64,000 nucleotides of DNA from Cenarchaeum symbiosum A (lineage in GTDB: Archaea; Thermoproteota; Nitrososphaeria; Nitrososphaerales; Nitrosopumilaceae): the NCBI GenBank assembly GCA_000200715.1, contig DP000238.1, positions 318,832 through 382,831 on the forward strand. The letters run 5' to 3'. Positions 17,584 through 25,714 of this stretch are shown one piece after another. Position 1 is the first letter of the stretch. Every line of letters begins with the position of its first letter. A program made the position numbers and the translations under genes. The notes under the pieces were generated by a model, which worked only from the letters and a program-made list of their open reading frames with translations, made no database searches and had not been told where the DNA came from.

Positions 17584-18500
17584 GACTGCGCCTTGAGGCG
17601 GGTGAGCCTCCTGCTCTCCACCACCATTACTATGACAAGAAACGCAAAGAGCCACGGCAGGAACATTATCTCGCCTGCAACCGAGTGGAACTCCTCCCAT
17701 TTCGCCGCATCGGTGGTCACCTTGAGGGCGTACCATGACAGCGCGAATATGCGCGCCACATTGACCGCTATGGTGCCGATTATCCCTATTGCAAACCATG
17801 CCGCCTTGCGGCCCCTCGGCACGTTCATCTTTAGGAGAAACGCCATCATTACCAGCGAGTAAATTATGATGCTGTGCACGCCGGCCGACGGCCAGAAGAC
17901 CTGCAGCGCAAACGCGCCGTGATCCCCCCTTAGAAACATCAGGTTGTCGTTTGCGGTGGCCATCCCGAGATCGAACAGGCCTATCAGCCAGACGTTGAGC
18001 TCGACAAGATACGGGACAAAGAACTGCAGGGGCCCAAGGGAATCGTACGGAAAAAACGCATCCAGCGAGAGTATGGCCGCGCTGCCGCCAAGGAATATGG
18101 GCCCCGCCGGGGCTATCCTCACCCACTTTTTGCCAAAGTATATCGCGAGCGCCACGGATACAAAGGCAGTCATCACCGCAAAGTCCCACAGCCAGATCCA
18201 CGAGTAGACAAGCTCCACGCCGAAATCGGGGGCAGCCGCCTCTATCTGCTCGCGCAGGCCGTTCTCGACTGCTATGATGTACGCTATGACTGCTGCAGCC
18301 AGCGGGATTGTCGCAAGCAGCCTCCTTGTAGATACGCCCATTCTCAGCCCTACAAGCTCGGCTGCGACAAAGGCCAGCCCGAAGAGAAACCCGCCCCTGC
18401 CCTGGTTCCAGCTCAGCCCGAAGGTCTCCGAGTATGCGGCCAGCGTGAAGAGGATCGGCGCCGAGACTATCGCTATGGCAAGGATGAGGTTTCTTTGCAA
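17574..18500 (-). CDS. Archaeosortase-family membrane transpeptidase (thaumarchaeal type)
   Basis: The 308-residue product has about eight hydrophobic helices. The late part shows the exosortase/archaeosortase signature: WPSAGVHS (Ser205), NVARI (Arg250) and FHSVAGEIMF (His272). In the classical enzymes the first position is a Cys nucleophile; here it is Ser, a difference I recall for thaumarchaeal members but could not check. Such enzymes process proteins with a C-terminal PEF/PEFG motif, helix and basic tail. A PEFG-CTERM protein is encoded at 51043-51897. Convergent with dinB (10-base overlap). Confidence 0.8.
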   Translation of the reverse strand: MQRNLILAIAIVSAPILFTLAAYSETFGLSWNQGRGGFLFGLAFVAAELVGLRMGVSTRRLLATIPLAAAVIAYIIAVENGLREQIEAAAPDFGVELVYSWIWLWDFAVMTAFVSVALAIYFGKKWVRIAPAGPIFLGGSAAILSLDAFFPYDSLGPLQFFVPYLVELNVWLIGLFDLGMATANDNLMFLRGDHGAFALQVFWPSAGVHSIIIYSLVMMAFLLKMNVPRGRKAAWFAIGIIGTIAVNVARIFALSWYALKVTTDAAKWEEFHSVAGEIMFLPWLFAFLVIVMVVESRRLTRLKAQSQK

Positions 18501-18669
18501 CTATTCACCGGGCGAGGGGCGGGCCATAAATAACATGGCGCGCGGGCTCTTGCATTGCAGAGCCCCATTCATGCGGCCTGCCGCGGGCCCGGGAAATTTT
18601 CCGGCGCGTCGCCGGGCAAAACCCCGGACCGGATCCAACACATATAACCCGCCGGGGCCGACTCGCCCC

Positions 18670-19263
18670 GTGAAGAAGGCGGCCAAGATTGGCATTGCGG
18701 CAGTTGTAGCCGCGGTTGCCGTCGGACTGGCCAGCCCGCTGTTCTATGAGACCGAGGTCAACGAGGCCCTTCCAGCTGCGCTCGACGAGATGCAAACGGG
18801 GCTCACACTAGAAGAGTTTGAGACGATGGACGAGGGTTCGCGGTCGGTCCTCGTCGATTCCATGCCGGAGGATCTCAAGGGGATGATCATGGATGCGTCG
18901 GCCAGAAAGGTAAGGCCGGTCTCCGAGAACATGGATGAAGATGGGCCCGATGTGCTCAAGCGGGGCAGCTTTGCGGGGCTGGCGGGCCATGCGGCAGACG
19001 GGGATGCAAAGATACTCGACGTCTCGGGAACCAGATTCCTGCGCTTTGAGAACTTTGAGGTGACCAACGGCCCCGACCTCCGTGTCTACCTTGCACCGGA
19101 CGGCAGCGTCTCCCAGGGGATAGAGCTCGGCAAGCTAAAGGGCAGCAGAGGCTCGCAAAATTACAACATAGACGGCATAGACACCGACGTGTACAACACG
19201 GTGGTCATCTACTGCCAGCCGTTCCGCGTCTACTTTGGAGAGGCGCAACTGTTCCCGTCCTAG
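18670..19263 (+). CDS. Membrane-anchored DM13-domain protein
   Basis: GTG at 18670 was chosen because acacatataac, a TATA box, sits about 25 bases upstream, and because the protein then begins with a basic KKAAK followed by a hydrophobic signal or anchor helix. The C-terminal half (about residues 110-197) is a DM13 domain: FLRFENFEV, GPDLRVYLA, IELGKLKGSRGSQNY and VVIYCQPFRVYFGEA, with the conserved late Cys. DM13 domains have been proposed to act in electron transfer or redox at the cell surface. The frame open upstream of 18670 is not convincing coding sequence. Confidence 0.82.
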   Translation: MKKAAKIGIAAVVAAVAVGLASPLFYETEVNEALPAALDEMQTGLTLEEFETMDEGSRSVLVDSMPEDLKGMIMDASARKVRPVSENMDEDGPDVLKRGSFAGLAGHAADGDAKILDVSGTRFLRFENFEVTNGPDLRVYLAPDGSVSQGIELGKLKGSRGSQNYNIDGIDTDVYNTVVIYCQPFRVYFGEAQLFPS

Positions 19264-19328
19264 TAAAATCACGCGCGCAGCCGGGGTGCCTGTATGATGC
19301 CTGAAAAATGAAAAAAAAGCTTGGAACC

Positions 19329-19679
19329 CTAGTCCTTGAAGGTTCTTATCTTTTTGACTATCTTGTTGTGGTCGTAGCGGGGAGTGCAGGTGATGAAGAA
19401 CAGATGGGACTTGCCTGCGGGCATGACCAGCCTCTTGATCTTGTCGTACTCTGCCAGGGTGTACCTGCACTGGCCTAGCTTCTTTGAGAGTTTCTTGCGC
19501 CCCTTCATGTTTCTTGCCGATATCCTGAGGGATTCCTTGCTCTCCTTCGGGCTCAACACGTTGGTTACGGTCTTTCTCCTGCCGGTGAATACCAGCTTGC
19601 CGCTCATGTCACAGATGGTCACCACGCGTATGGCCTTGTTCATTGCCAGCAGCTTCTTTACGGCGATCTCTACTTCCAT
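19329..19679 (-). CDS. Conserved small basic protein, unknown function
   Basis: The 116-residue product starts at an ATG and has the look of a compact alpha/beta domain: AIRVVTICDMSGKLVFTG resembles the sensor-like strands of roadblock or related folds, followed by a Lys/Arg-rich helix and a C-terminal strand HLFFITCTPRYD. No catalytic motif is visible. The codon use is typical of the region. I do not assign a function. Confidence 0.65.
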   Translation of the reverse strand: MEVEIAVKKLLAMNKAIRVVTICDMSGKLVFTGRRKTVTNVLSPKESKESLRISARNMKGRKKLSKKLGQCRYTLAEYDKIKRLVMPAGKSHLFFITCTPRYDHNKIVKKIRTFKD

Positions 19680-19963
19680 GAAAGTGCCACAGACTAATGT
19701 GTGATAAAGGTTTCCGCGTACGTCAGGTGCCTAGAGTCCGCCCCCTGCCGTGCAAAACCCGGCCTCTGGCGCGGGCTGTTGATCGTTTTCCATACTGCGA
19801 TCCGGGCCCCGGCGCGGGATTTTGCCATACAAGGGATCCGCACGGCCTGCCGCCGAACCAGCCTGCCGCATAGGGGCCGGATCGATGCCCGTCTGGATGC
19901 TCGCTATAAAAGGGGGCATTCCGCTTAGAAATACATATAACTCGCGGGACGGCTGCTTCTATC
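19680..19963. promoter_or_regulatory. Intergenic region with a TATA box for the small membrane protein
   Basis: No gene is supported. Two AT-rich boxes are present: ctataaaag at about 19904-19912 and aaatacatata at about 19929-19939; the latter is the better-placed promoter for the ATG at 19964. Confidence 0.5.
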
Positions 19964-20233
19964 ATGGTCCCTATACTGGGTACATTCATGAGTATCCTGT
20001 CCACACTGGCAGGACAGCTGGGTCCCAACTACGATCCGCTGTTCTACGATGTAATGATCTACATCTTTGGCACCATAATGTTCACGGTGTTCCTGCTGGC
20101 AATTATCTCGTTCTGGCTCCGTGTACACGGCTGGGGCTACAAAGACAACCGTGAGAGGTGGGTCGACGAGCTGGACAGGCACTTTGAGAGGGAAGGCATC
20201 GGCCTCATTCCCGACAACGGAAAATACTGGTAA
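19964..20233 (+). CDS. Small membrane protein near amoB, possible accessory Amo subunit
   Basis: The 89-residue product has one strong transmembrane helix (about 28-51, MIYIFGTIMFTVFLLAIISF), a preceding short hydrophobic amphipathic stretch, and a charged, aromatic C-terminal tail (WGYKDNRERW and PDNGKYW). Codon use and promoter are strong, so it is likely highly expressed. Small helical proteins called AmoY and AmoZ were reported as extra subunits of the archaeal ammonia monooxygenase; the size, single helix and position about 1.4 kb from amoB make this a candidate, but I cannot confirm identity from sequence alone. Confidence 0.75.
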   Translation: MVPILGTFMSILSTLAGQLGPNYDPLFYDVMIYIFGTIMFTVFLLAIISFWLRVHGWGYKDNRERWVDELDRHFEREGIGLIPDNGKYW

Positions 20234-20330
20234 GCATTCTTTACCTACATTATTTTGACTGCTGGAACAGGCTGCCATGCCGCGGCCCGGCAGGCAAAGT
20301 CTGAGGGATCACCCCGGAGGGCATTTGTGC

Positions 20331-20451
20331 CAAAGATCCGGCTTTGCATGGCCGGCTGTATACATCCCCAGTGGATTGAATCAGAGGCCCGCAGGCTTGG
20401 CCGCTAAAGATCCTGCTTTGCATGGCTTGGTGTGCACCCTGCAGTGGCAGT
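20331..20451. repeat. Two imperfect direct repeats in an intergenic spacer
   Basis: A motif of about 45 bases appears twice about 73 bases apart: aaagatccggctttgcatgg at about 20333 and aaagatcctgctttgcatgg at about 20406, with further similarity downstream (a cagtgg segment). A weaker relative, taaagaccagtcctgcatgc, lies at about 25663. The rest of 20234-20330 shows no gene. Confidence 0.6.
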
Positions 20452-20958
20452 CTACAAGTCGGGAGGCAGAAAGTCTGTATCCTTTGAGTCGTCATAACTC
20501 TTGGACGTAAACTCTGCCCGGTAGTGGCTGCCGTCCTTCAGCGGGGCGTGGATGTAATCGTCTGTCGGCCTGCCGTCGACGAGGAACCTCGACTTTGACT
20601 CTTCCATGTCCCTGTGCGGAAAGTCCCAGATCCACAAAAAGTGCCCTATCTCGAACGGATACTCCTCCTCCCATTCCGCGTATATCGTCCCGTCGTCGCT
20701 TAACGTGTACAGGCTCCTTTTACACCCGTTGATGTTCCCGACGTTGGCGGGTATCTCGGCCTTTATCCCGTCTACGAACAACTCCAGCGTTGCGGTGATT
20801 CTGTAGGGCGTGTCCCTGTCATCTATGCACACCTTGAGCGGGTTGTCCGCGTCGACTATCTGCTGCGCAAAGGTGCTGGCCAGCCCCACCGATATGCCAA
20901 TTGCAGCGGTAATGATGAGAAACCTTAGGGTCTTTTTCCTCTTCCTGGGATCACCCAT
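20452..20958 (-). CDS. Membrane-anchored extracytoplasmic protein, unknown function
   Basis: ATG at 20958 gives 168 residues: a basic start (DPRKRKK), one hydrophobic helix (about 11-31), then an outside domain with VCIDDRDTPYRI, two Cys (about 44 and 79) that may form a disulfide, and a Trp-rich segment FLWIWDFPHRDM. The frame is open far upstream but that part lacks coding character. No family was recognised; proteins of this layout flank amo genes in related organisms by my recollection, which I cannot test here. Confidence 0.65.
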   Translation of the reverse strand: MGDPRKRKKTLRFLIITAAIGISVGLASTFAQQIVDADNPLKVCIDDRDTPYRITATLELFVDGIKAEIPANVGNINGCKRSLYTLSDDGTIYAEWEEEYPFEIGHFLWIWDFPHRDMEESKSRFLVDGRPTDDYIHAPLKDGSHYRAEFTSKSYDDSKDTDFLPPDL

Positions 20959-21242
20959 TCCGGGCCAGAACATGACACAAGAGGGCCTCAGATTCCATAA
21001 AGTTGTTTCTATAAGGCCCGCAAAACCCAGTTTCAGGCACAGATTCTGCCTTGGAAAATCTTTCGCGCGCCCGGACCGGGGTATGGGTGCACCCCTGACC
21101 CGGGGGCCGTCCCCCGCCGGCACCCCCGCGGGGAAACAGGGCCTGGAATGCATGCATCCGTGGCGCCATGTGCCGGCGGGCTGCTTTCGAAAACCCCCGG
21201 CGAGCATCACTGCGGCCCGGCAGTGCGTCTGTGCCATCGCGG
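20959..21242. other. GC-rich intergenic region
   Basis: About 280 bases without a supported gene. Upstream of the 20958 start it contains the AT-richer stretch ccataaagttgtttctataagg at about 20996, a possible promoter for the minus-strand gene. Confidence 0.4.
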
Positions 21243-21533
21243 CTACTCGTCCATTACCTCTATGGTGTCCAGCTGGTCCTGGTGGTCTGCAAGAAAGTAG
21301 GCTATCTCGTCGGAGTCTATCTCGAGCCATTCTGATTCCCCCTTGTACGGGAGATAGTCCTCTACATAGATGCCCCCGGGCCCTGTAAGCCTGACGACGA
21401 GGCGCTCTTTTGACGGCCTCATGCCAGGCGGCATCCTGAGCACCTTGCCCCTGCGCTCGCTTTGTATGTTCAGCTTGTACTCTTCGCCGCCTGTCTCGAC
21501 CCTGCCAAAAAAGTAACTCTGCTGTATGTCCAT
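21243..21533 (-). CDS. Small acidic conserved-looking protein, unknown function
   Basis: From ATG 21533 the product is 96 residues: MDIQQSYFFGRVETGG, a beta-rich segment with KLNIQSERRGKVLRMPPGM, and an acidic end (DEIAYFLADHQDQLDTIEVMDE). An ATG at 21608 would add 25 residues of weaker character. No family or motif was recognised. It lies just downstream of amoB on the same strand (105 bases) and could belong to its transcript. Confidence 0.6.
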   Translation of the reverse strand: MDIQQSYFFGRVETGGEEYKLNIQSERRGKVLRMPPGMRPSKERLVVRLTGPGGIYVEDYLPYKGESEWLEIDSDEIAYFLADHQDQLDTIEVMDE

Positions 21534-21638
21534 CTTTGTTATCCTGAATCCCGGCACGCTGCATGCTGCGGCTATAGAGGTAATAAAACGGCGCGCATGC
21601 AGGCGCATATGCCTTCAAAATTAAAATGAAAAAGGGGG

Positions 21639-22214
21639 TTAAATTACCTGCCAGGGTCTCGTAGCGAATGTTATCACATAGCCCACGCCAATGATGATTG
21701 ACTGGTATGCGATGTTGGTGTACGGTATCTCTTTGAGTATGAACTCGCCGTCCACTACAACTGTCTGTCCCGGACCGAGACCTGGGCCTACTGTCGCAAC
21801 ATTGAGCTGGGTGTGTACGTGGTATACACCGGGCTCTAGTGCTAGGGCGCAGATCTCGTATGGGATCTCAGAGTTCCCTGGGATGTCAAAGACGTTTCCA
21901 GGTGGATCCCTGGAGAGGATCTCCCACCTGTTTCCGGCATTGGTGGACTCTGAAAAGATGGAGTTCCATCCCCTCAGATCCCTCTCTACCAGGCTTACAA
22001 AGCTGCCAGCGAGGCAGAGCGTCTCTCCTGTCTGGAGGGACTGCCTGTTGAAGGTCTCGTCCTCAATGCGTATGAAACGGCTTTGAAGCTGTGCTTGGAC
22101 ACCGTGTGCCTCTGCACTAGGTAATATCGCTTCCATCCAGTTGAAGCCTAGCGTTCCTAGCGCAAGGACCATACCGAGTCCAACTACCATCAGTTTCTTA
22201 TCGATTATAGCCAT
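21639..22214 (-). CDS. amoB: Ammonia monooxygenase subunit B (archaeal type)
   Basis: Subunit B of the copper membrane monooxygenase that oxidises ammonia to hydroxylamine. At 191 residues it has the short archaeal form: an N-terminal signal or anchor helix (about 7-33), then EAHGVQAQLQSRFIRIED with the His that begins the mature copper-binding domain in this family, a single cupredoxin-like domain ending with EPGVYHVHTQLNV, and a C-terminal hydrophobic helix. The second cupredoxin domain of bacterial AmoB/PmoB is absent. It starts at ATG 22214, with a TATA-like aaacatataac (minus strand, about 22240-22252). Unlike in Nitrosopumilus, it is on the strand opposite to amoA, amoX and amoC. Confidence 0.96.
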   Translation of the reverse strand: MAIIDKKLMVVGLGMVLALGTLGFNWMEAILPSAEAHGVQAQLQSRFIRIEDETFNRQSLQTGETLCLAGSFVSLVERDLRGWNSIFSESTNAGNRWEILSRDPPGNVFDIPGNSEIPYEICALALEPGVYHVHTQLNVATVGPGLGPGQTVVVDGEFILKEIPYTNIAYQSIIIGVGYVITFATRPWQVI

Positions 22215-22729
22215 CCCGTTATTGCATGGGTGTACCAGAACGTTATATGTTTTACTTTAAGCGTGCTTATGACGTGCCTGTTCACGTGGAAACAGCAGGA
22301 CATATCGATCCGGGCGGAGATATTAGCACAGATCCGAGCCTAAACTCTCAGAGCCTCTCTGTATCCTCCACGTGATAACCATCTCTGGACTGTAAACATG
22401 TGCGGAATCCGAGCTAATCTCCCAAATCTCCTGTAAACTAGTGTCCCTAGCCCGTAAAATCCTCCAATACGGCCCTCCCGCACGCCTCTGCCTGTCAAAT
22501 ACCGTGTACTCGTGCCAGCGCTCCCATTTCCACCCGCCCAGCCTGCATTTCCGGCACCGTGGATCTCCAATGAGCATGAGGGTGATGAGGGACCGGCGCT
22601 CGGCCGGGCTTCTGGGAAACCTGCCCCTAGACCACCTTTGCCGTATGTGGGGGTACGGACACCTGGCCCCCGCCCGAGTCTGTGTTTGCCGAGTTTGGCT
22701 TTGAGGGCCTCCAGCCCCGGAGACTATGC
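22215..22729. other. Intergenic region upstream of amoB, no supported gene
   Basis: The first 45 bases hold the amoB promoter. The rest contains only short open frames on both strands without clear protein character. One minus-strand frame (22323-22577) has a CRKC motif and aromatic residues and might be a decayed fragment of a mobile-element gene, but this is not supportable alone. Confidence 0.45.
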
Positions 22730-23140
22730 TTATCCTCTACAGGCATCTCCTGCCGGTATCTCCCACAGTGCAAATCCGCCTTCTGTCTGGATCAGGCCGT
22801 TTATCTCCCCGGCAACCTTGTCTGTCATGTCGGGGTCCGCCGTCACGCTGACTGCATCTACCCGCACCTCGAATCGTATATGCCGGCAGAGCTTGTGATT
22901 GAGGTTCACGAGGAACGCCTTGTCATGGCGCCTCGACCTGTCAATCAGCCCGGAGAATCTGTCAAAGGACCCGTTGTACTTGCCGGCAGCCGCCGGAGTC
23001 CTGTCCCCGATGGACGAATGCTTGTGGAAGAAATTGAAATGAATAATTCTCAGATTCATGACCATCATGACGTCCTCGATGCTCATGCTGTACGTCTCCA
23101 TTCCCTCCTTGAGCACACCCTGTATGCTCTCTATGGTGTT
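22730..23140 (-). pseudogene. Remnant of a DDE transposase (C-terminal part)
   Basis: The minus strand encodes NTIESIQGVLKEGMETY, then NLRIIHFNFFHKHSSIGDRTPAAAG. This is the typical end of IS6/IS240- or IS1595-like DDE transposases, where the last catalytic Glu lies in an N-x-I-E-x-I-x-G segment and is followed by the FNF..PHSxLGxxTPAE motif; the E in TIES would be that residue. The DDE core upstream is missing: an in-frame TAG precedes this piece and the sequence passes directly into the virus-like genes. The rest of the frame down to 22730 is of lower similarity. A relic of an insertion between amoB and amoC. Confidence 0.65.
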
Positions 23141-23213
23141 GGGGGGCGATAACTACAACTATGGTGTGGCAGGTGCAAAGCGGTTCAAAAAGGCAGTGGT
23201 GGCAGGCATGTAA
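23133..23213 (+). pseudogene. C-terminal fragment of a probable viral gene
   Basis: A plus-strand frame of 26 codons, DNYNYGVAGAKRFKKAVVAGM before TAA, reads like the end of a larger protein, and is followed 9 bases later by the next gene. Its upstream part is replaced by the transposase remnant on the other strand, so it looks truncated by that insertion. Function unknown. Confidence 0.35.
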
Positions 23214-23222
23214 GAGGGCAAG

Positions 23223-23459
23223 ATGACGCCTGGTTGGGGCGAATTTATGCAAGATGCCAAGATCACCGAGGCGGACATAGCCTCTGGCAAGGCCCTTGAG
23301 CTGGCCGACAAGTACGTGCAGAATTGGAAAAACCACTATTTCAACGAGCAGCATTCCGAGTTCTTTTCAGTCAAGTACGGGGGCCATGCAGACATACGCC
23401 CGATAGATGACGCAGGTTTTAAATGGGTTGAGGGGGCCATGAAAGAAGTTGGTCTTTGA
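23223..23459 (+). CDS. Small hypothetical protein of a virus-like gene pair
   Basis: The 78-residue product starts at ATG 23223 (MTPGWGEFMQDAKITEAD) and is rich in aromatic and charged residues, with no membrane segment. Its stop overlaps the TTG start of the next gene by 11 bases, a translational coupling typical of viral operons. No homologue was recognised. It may belong to an integrated virus or plasmid relic together with its neighbour. Confidence 0.55.
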   Translation: MTPGWGEFMQDAKITEADIASGKALELADKYVQNWKNHYFNEQHSEFFSVKYGGHADIRPIDDAGFKWVEGAMKEVGL

Positions 23460-24249
23460 GCTGCCCAAACTGTCTGATTATCCACCAGACGCCGTATTCC
23501 GCACAGAGGATCTGCACCTGACTGACGATCCCAGAGATGCCTTTGTCGTGGAATTCAGCCGTTTAGAGGATGGCGAGATAGTCAAGGTCATGGTGCCTGT
23601 CGGCATGAACAAAATGATCTTGGATATGTTTGACAGGGTTGAGAAAAGGGTCGATGCAGAGATCGAGGCCGAGGATCAGCAGGCCCTCAACGCCGCCCTA
23701 GCCCAAGGCCACCAAATGCGAGCCGTCGAGATAATCGATAAAGGCGAGGGGAATACATACGTCAAGACCTTTCTGATCAACGATGAGAGAAACCGCAACG
23801 GCTGGCGGGCCTCGTGGGAAAGCATCAGAAATAATACAAAGTCGTTCGTGGGCAAGCCGGGCATAGAATTTATCAAGTGCGGCGATAGAGGCTGCCTGCG
23901 GGATCACTCGCCTGGCCACAAGGATTATTCCAAGGCCCCCAAAAGCGACCAAAAGCACAAGGTCTCTACTATAATCGACGTACAGCTCGATGAGGCTACA
24001 CATACGGCGTACGCCATACACAGGATAGACAGCCCCGGCCTAGCCGAGATAATCAAGCAAGACGAGATCAAATACCTGTCGCCATCGATCTGGCCTAACA
24101 GGGAAAAGACCACAGTGATAGGCGCTGATGATGAATGGTACATAGACAACACCGATTGGAAAGGCGTGCATGACGCGTGGGTGGATATGCCTGCATTCGG
24201 GCATCCGGCACGGGTTATCGCCGCCTGCGATGGCACCAGCCTCCGGTAA
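23449..24249 (+). CDS. Virus-like protein, possible phage head-maturation or scaffold type
   Basis: The 266-residue product starts at TTG 23449, inside the end of the preceding gene. The middle has VKTFLINDERNRNGWRASW, then SFVGKPGIEFIKCGDRGC and DHSPGHKDY; a rewording of the pattern seen in phage prohead-protease-like proteins (a new-name/nonself start, a GKP turn and a DH-P segment). The later part has AIHRIDSPGLAEIIK and YLSPSIWPN, also reminiscent of those proteins. This is only pattern-level evidence. No other capsid or terminase gene is present, so it would be a fragment of a provirus. Confidence 0.5.
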   Translation: MVFELPKLSDYPPDAVFRTEDLHLTDDPRDAFVVEFSRLEDGEIVKVMVPVGMNKMILDMFDRVEKRVDAEIEAEDQQALNAALAQGHQMRAVEIIDKGEGNTYVKTFLINDERNRNGWRASWESIRNNTKSFVGKPGIEFIKCGDRGCLRDHSPGHKDYSKAPKSDQKHKVSTIIDVQLDEATHTAYAIHRIDSPGLAEIIKQDEIKYLSPSIWPNREKTTVIGADDEWYIDNTDWKGVHDAWVDMPAFGHPARVIAACDGTSLR

Positions 24250-24464
24250 CTCCCTGTCTATGAAACCTGCACGTACGACACTATCCCATGATTAACTGCT
24301 ATGATTAACATTGAATAGGGGAAGAAATCTTTCAAATTATATCAAGTTTGTTTAGGAATTATTGTGGAAATAATAATATAAAGTTCATATCAATCTAGAA
24401 ATACTAACAAAACAGACCCGATTTGAACTCTTATTTTATAAGGTAAATCACACATAGCATGCTC
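24250..24464 (+). promoter_or_regulatory. AT-rich amoC promoter region
   Basis: This stretch is strongly AT-rich compared with its surroundings. A TATA box, cttattttataagg at about 24429-24441, lies about 25 bases before ATG 24465, suggesting a leaderless or near-leaderless amoC mRNA. A further AT-rich run (24310-24400) could help open DNA or hold a regulator site. Confidence 0.65.
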
Positions 24465-25028
24465 ATGGCACAGATGCCCGCTTTAATCCCAAAGGAAGTC
24501 GAGATCCAGCGTCTAAAGAAGATCTGGATGATTATGATTGCCATGGGTTCAGTTGCGGCATCGGTCGAGGTCGACAACTTCGTTGACGGCTCTCTACACC
24601 AGACGTCCATACGTGATAGTGCGTTTACTCCTGCACACTGGTGGCTATACTCCCACTTTGTGGCTCTGCCACTCGGATGGGGTTCAGTAGCCATCTATGA
24701 TCGCAGGGTTCCAACACTTCGCGGTCCCAACAACTCCATGAACACGGGGCTCAAGATGACCATCCTTGGTTACCTTGCAACCATGTTCACAATCGGGGTC
24801 AATGAGATGTGGCATTTCTGGTTCGTAGAAGAGATCTTTGCAGTTCCCAACCACTGGATGTTCAATATGGGCGTTGTAGTGGCGTTTATGGGTGCGCTGG
24901 CTTATGTGGTCAGGGTATATGCAAGGCTCATAGAGCTGGGTGCGGAGACGCCGGGTGAAAACCCGTATGTCGCCGAGATGTACAAGATGGCCCTAGAAGG
25001 CAAATTGTACAGCAGATCGATACCGTAG
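24465..25028 (+). CDS. amoC: Ammonia monooxygenase subunit C (archaeal type)
   Basis: Integral-membrane subunit C of ammonia monooxygenase. The start ATG 24465 gives MAQMPALIPKEVEIQRLKKIW, as in archaeal AmoC; an ATG at 24459 is two codons earlier. The product is 187 residues with several helices. Likely copper-ligand regions of the family are visible: DNFVDGSLHQ in the first third and EMWHFWFVEE in the middle. It is separated from amoX by 1.4 kb of repeats. Confidence 0.96.
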   Translation: MAQMPALIPKEVEIQRLKKIWMIMIAMGSVAASVEVDNFVDGSLHQTSIRDSAFTPAHWWLYSHFVALPLGWGSVAIYDRRVPTLRGPNNSMNTGLKMTILGYLATMFTIGVNEMWHFWFVEEIFAVPNHWMFNMGVVVAFMGALAYVVRVYARLIELGAETPGENPYVAEMYKMALEGKLYSRSIP

Positions 25029-25174
25029 ACAACTAGTGCGAAAGCACAGTTTTTCTTTTTTTTAATTTTCTACAACTCCGTTGCGCCATGCCGCCTGGCA
25101 TGTCCGGCGCGCCGCGGGTGCATCAGCTGCAGGTTGTCTGCCCGTGCACCGCCCCCGGGGCCCGCAGACCCGGC

Positions 25175-25293
25175 AGCACATGCGCCGCTCCGGGTTGTCT
25201 GCACATGCGCCGCTCCAGGTTGTCTGCACATGCGCCGCTCCAGGTTGTCTGCACATGCGCCGCTCCAGGTTGTCTGCACATGCGCCGCTCCAG
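25175..25293. repeat. 25-base tandem repeat, about 4.7 copies
   Basis: The unit gcacatgcgccgctccaggt plus tgtct repeats with a period of exactly 25. Units starting with gttgtct lie at 25194, 25219, 25244 and 25269, preceded by a partial copy. The last three full copies are identical, pointing to recent expansion by slippage or recombination. Confidence 0.95.
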
Positions 25294-25714
25294 GGGCCCG
25301 TATACCCGGCAGCACGTGCAGCCGCCATACCTGTATCGGACTGACTGCATGTGCATGCTGCGGAGGGAATTTGGAGAGGCGCCGCAGGGCAGAGCAGTCG
25401 ATGTTACGGGGCTGTATTTCAGCACAGCCGCGGCAGTCTGCACTGCGGGCCCTGCAAGCCGCGGCATACGCCGTGTTCTGCATGAATGAATGGTGTGCGG
25501 GCCGTGCTGCGGCCGAGCTGAAACCGGGGCTGATTGGTCATGCAGACACATGCTGGGACGAGCCCACCGAGGACTGGGACCCGCGCTGCTGTGCACGAAT
25601 TGTACCTTGTGACGCCTTGGCACGATGGTACCTGGGGCAAGCAAAGGCCGGTAGGATTCCGGCTAAAGACCAGTCCTGCATGCCGGACCGGACGGCGAGG
25701 GATCCGCACCGTGC

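Noticed and set aside
22323-22577. Minus-strand 84-codon frame with a CRKC motif near amoB
   Set aside because: One Cys pair and aromatic residues are not enough for a transposase N-terminus call; there is no link in frame to the remnant at 22730-23140.
25175-25293. Possible CRISPR array
   Set aside because: The 25-base units follow each other directly with no spacers, and no cas genes are present.
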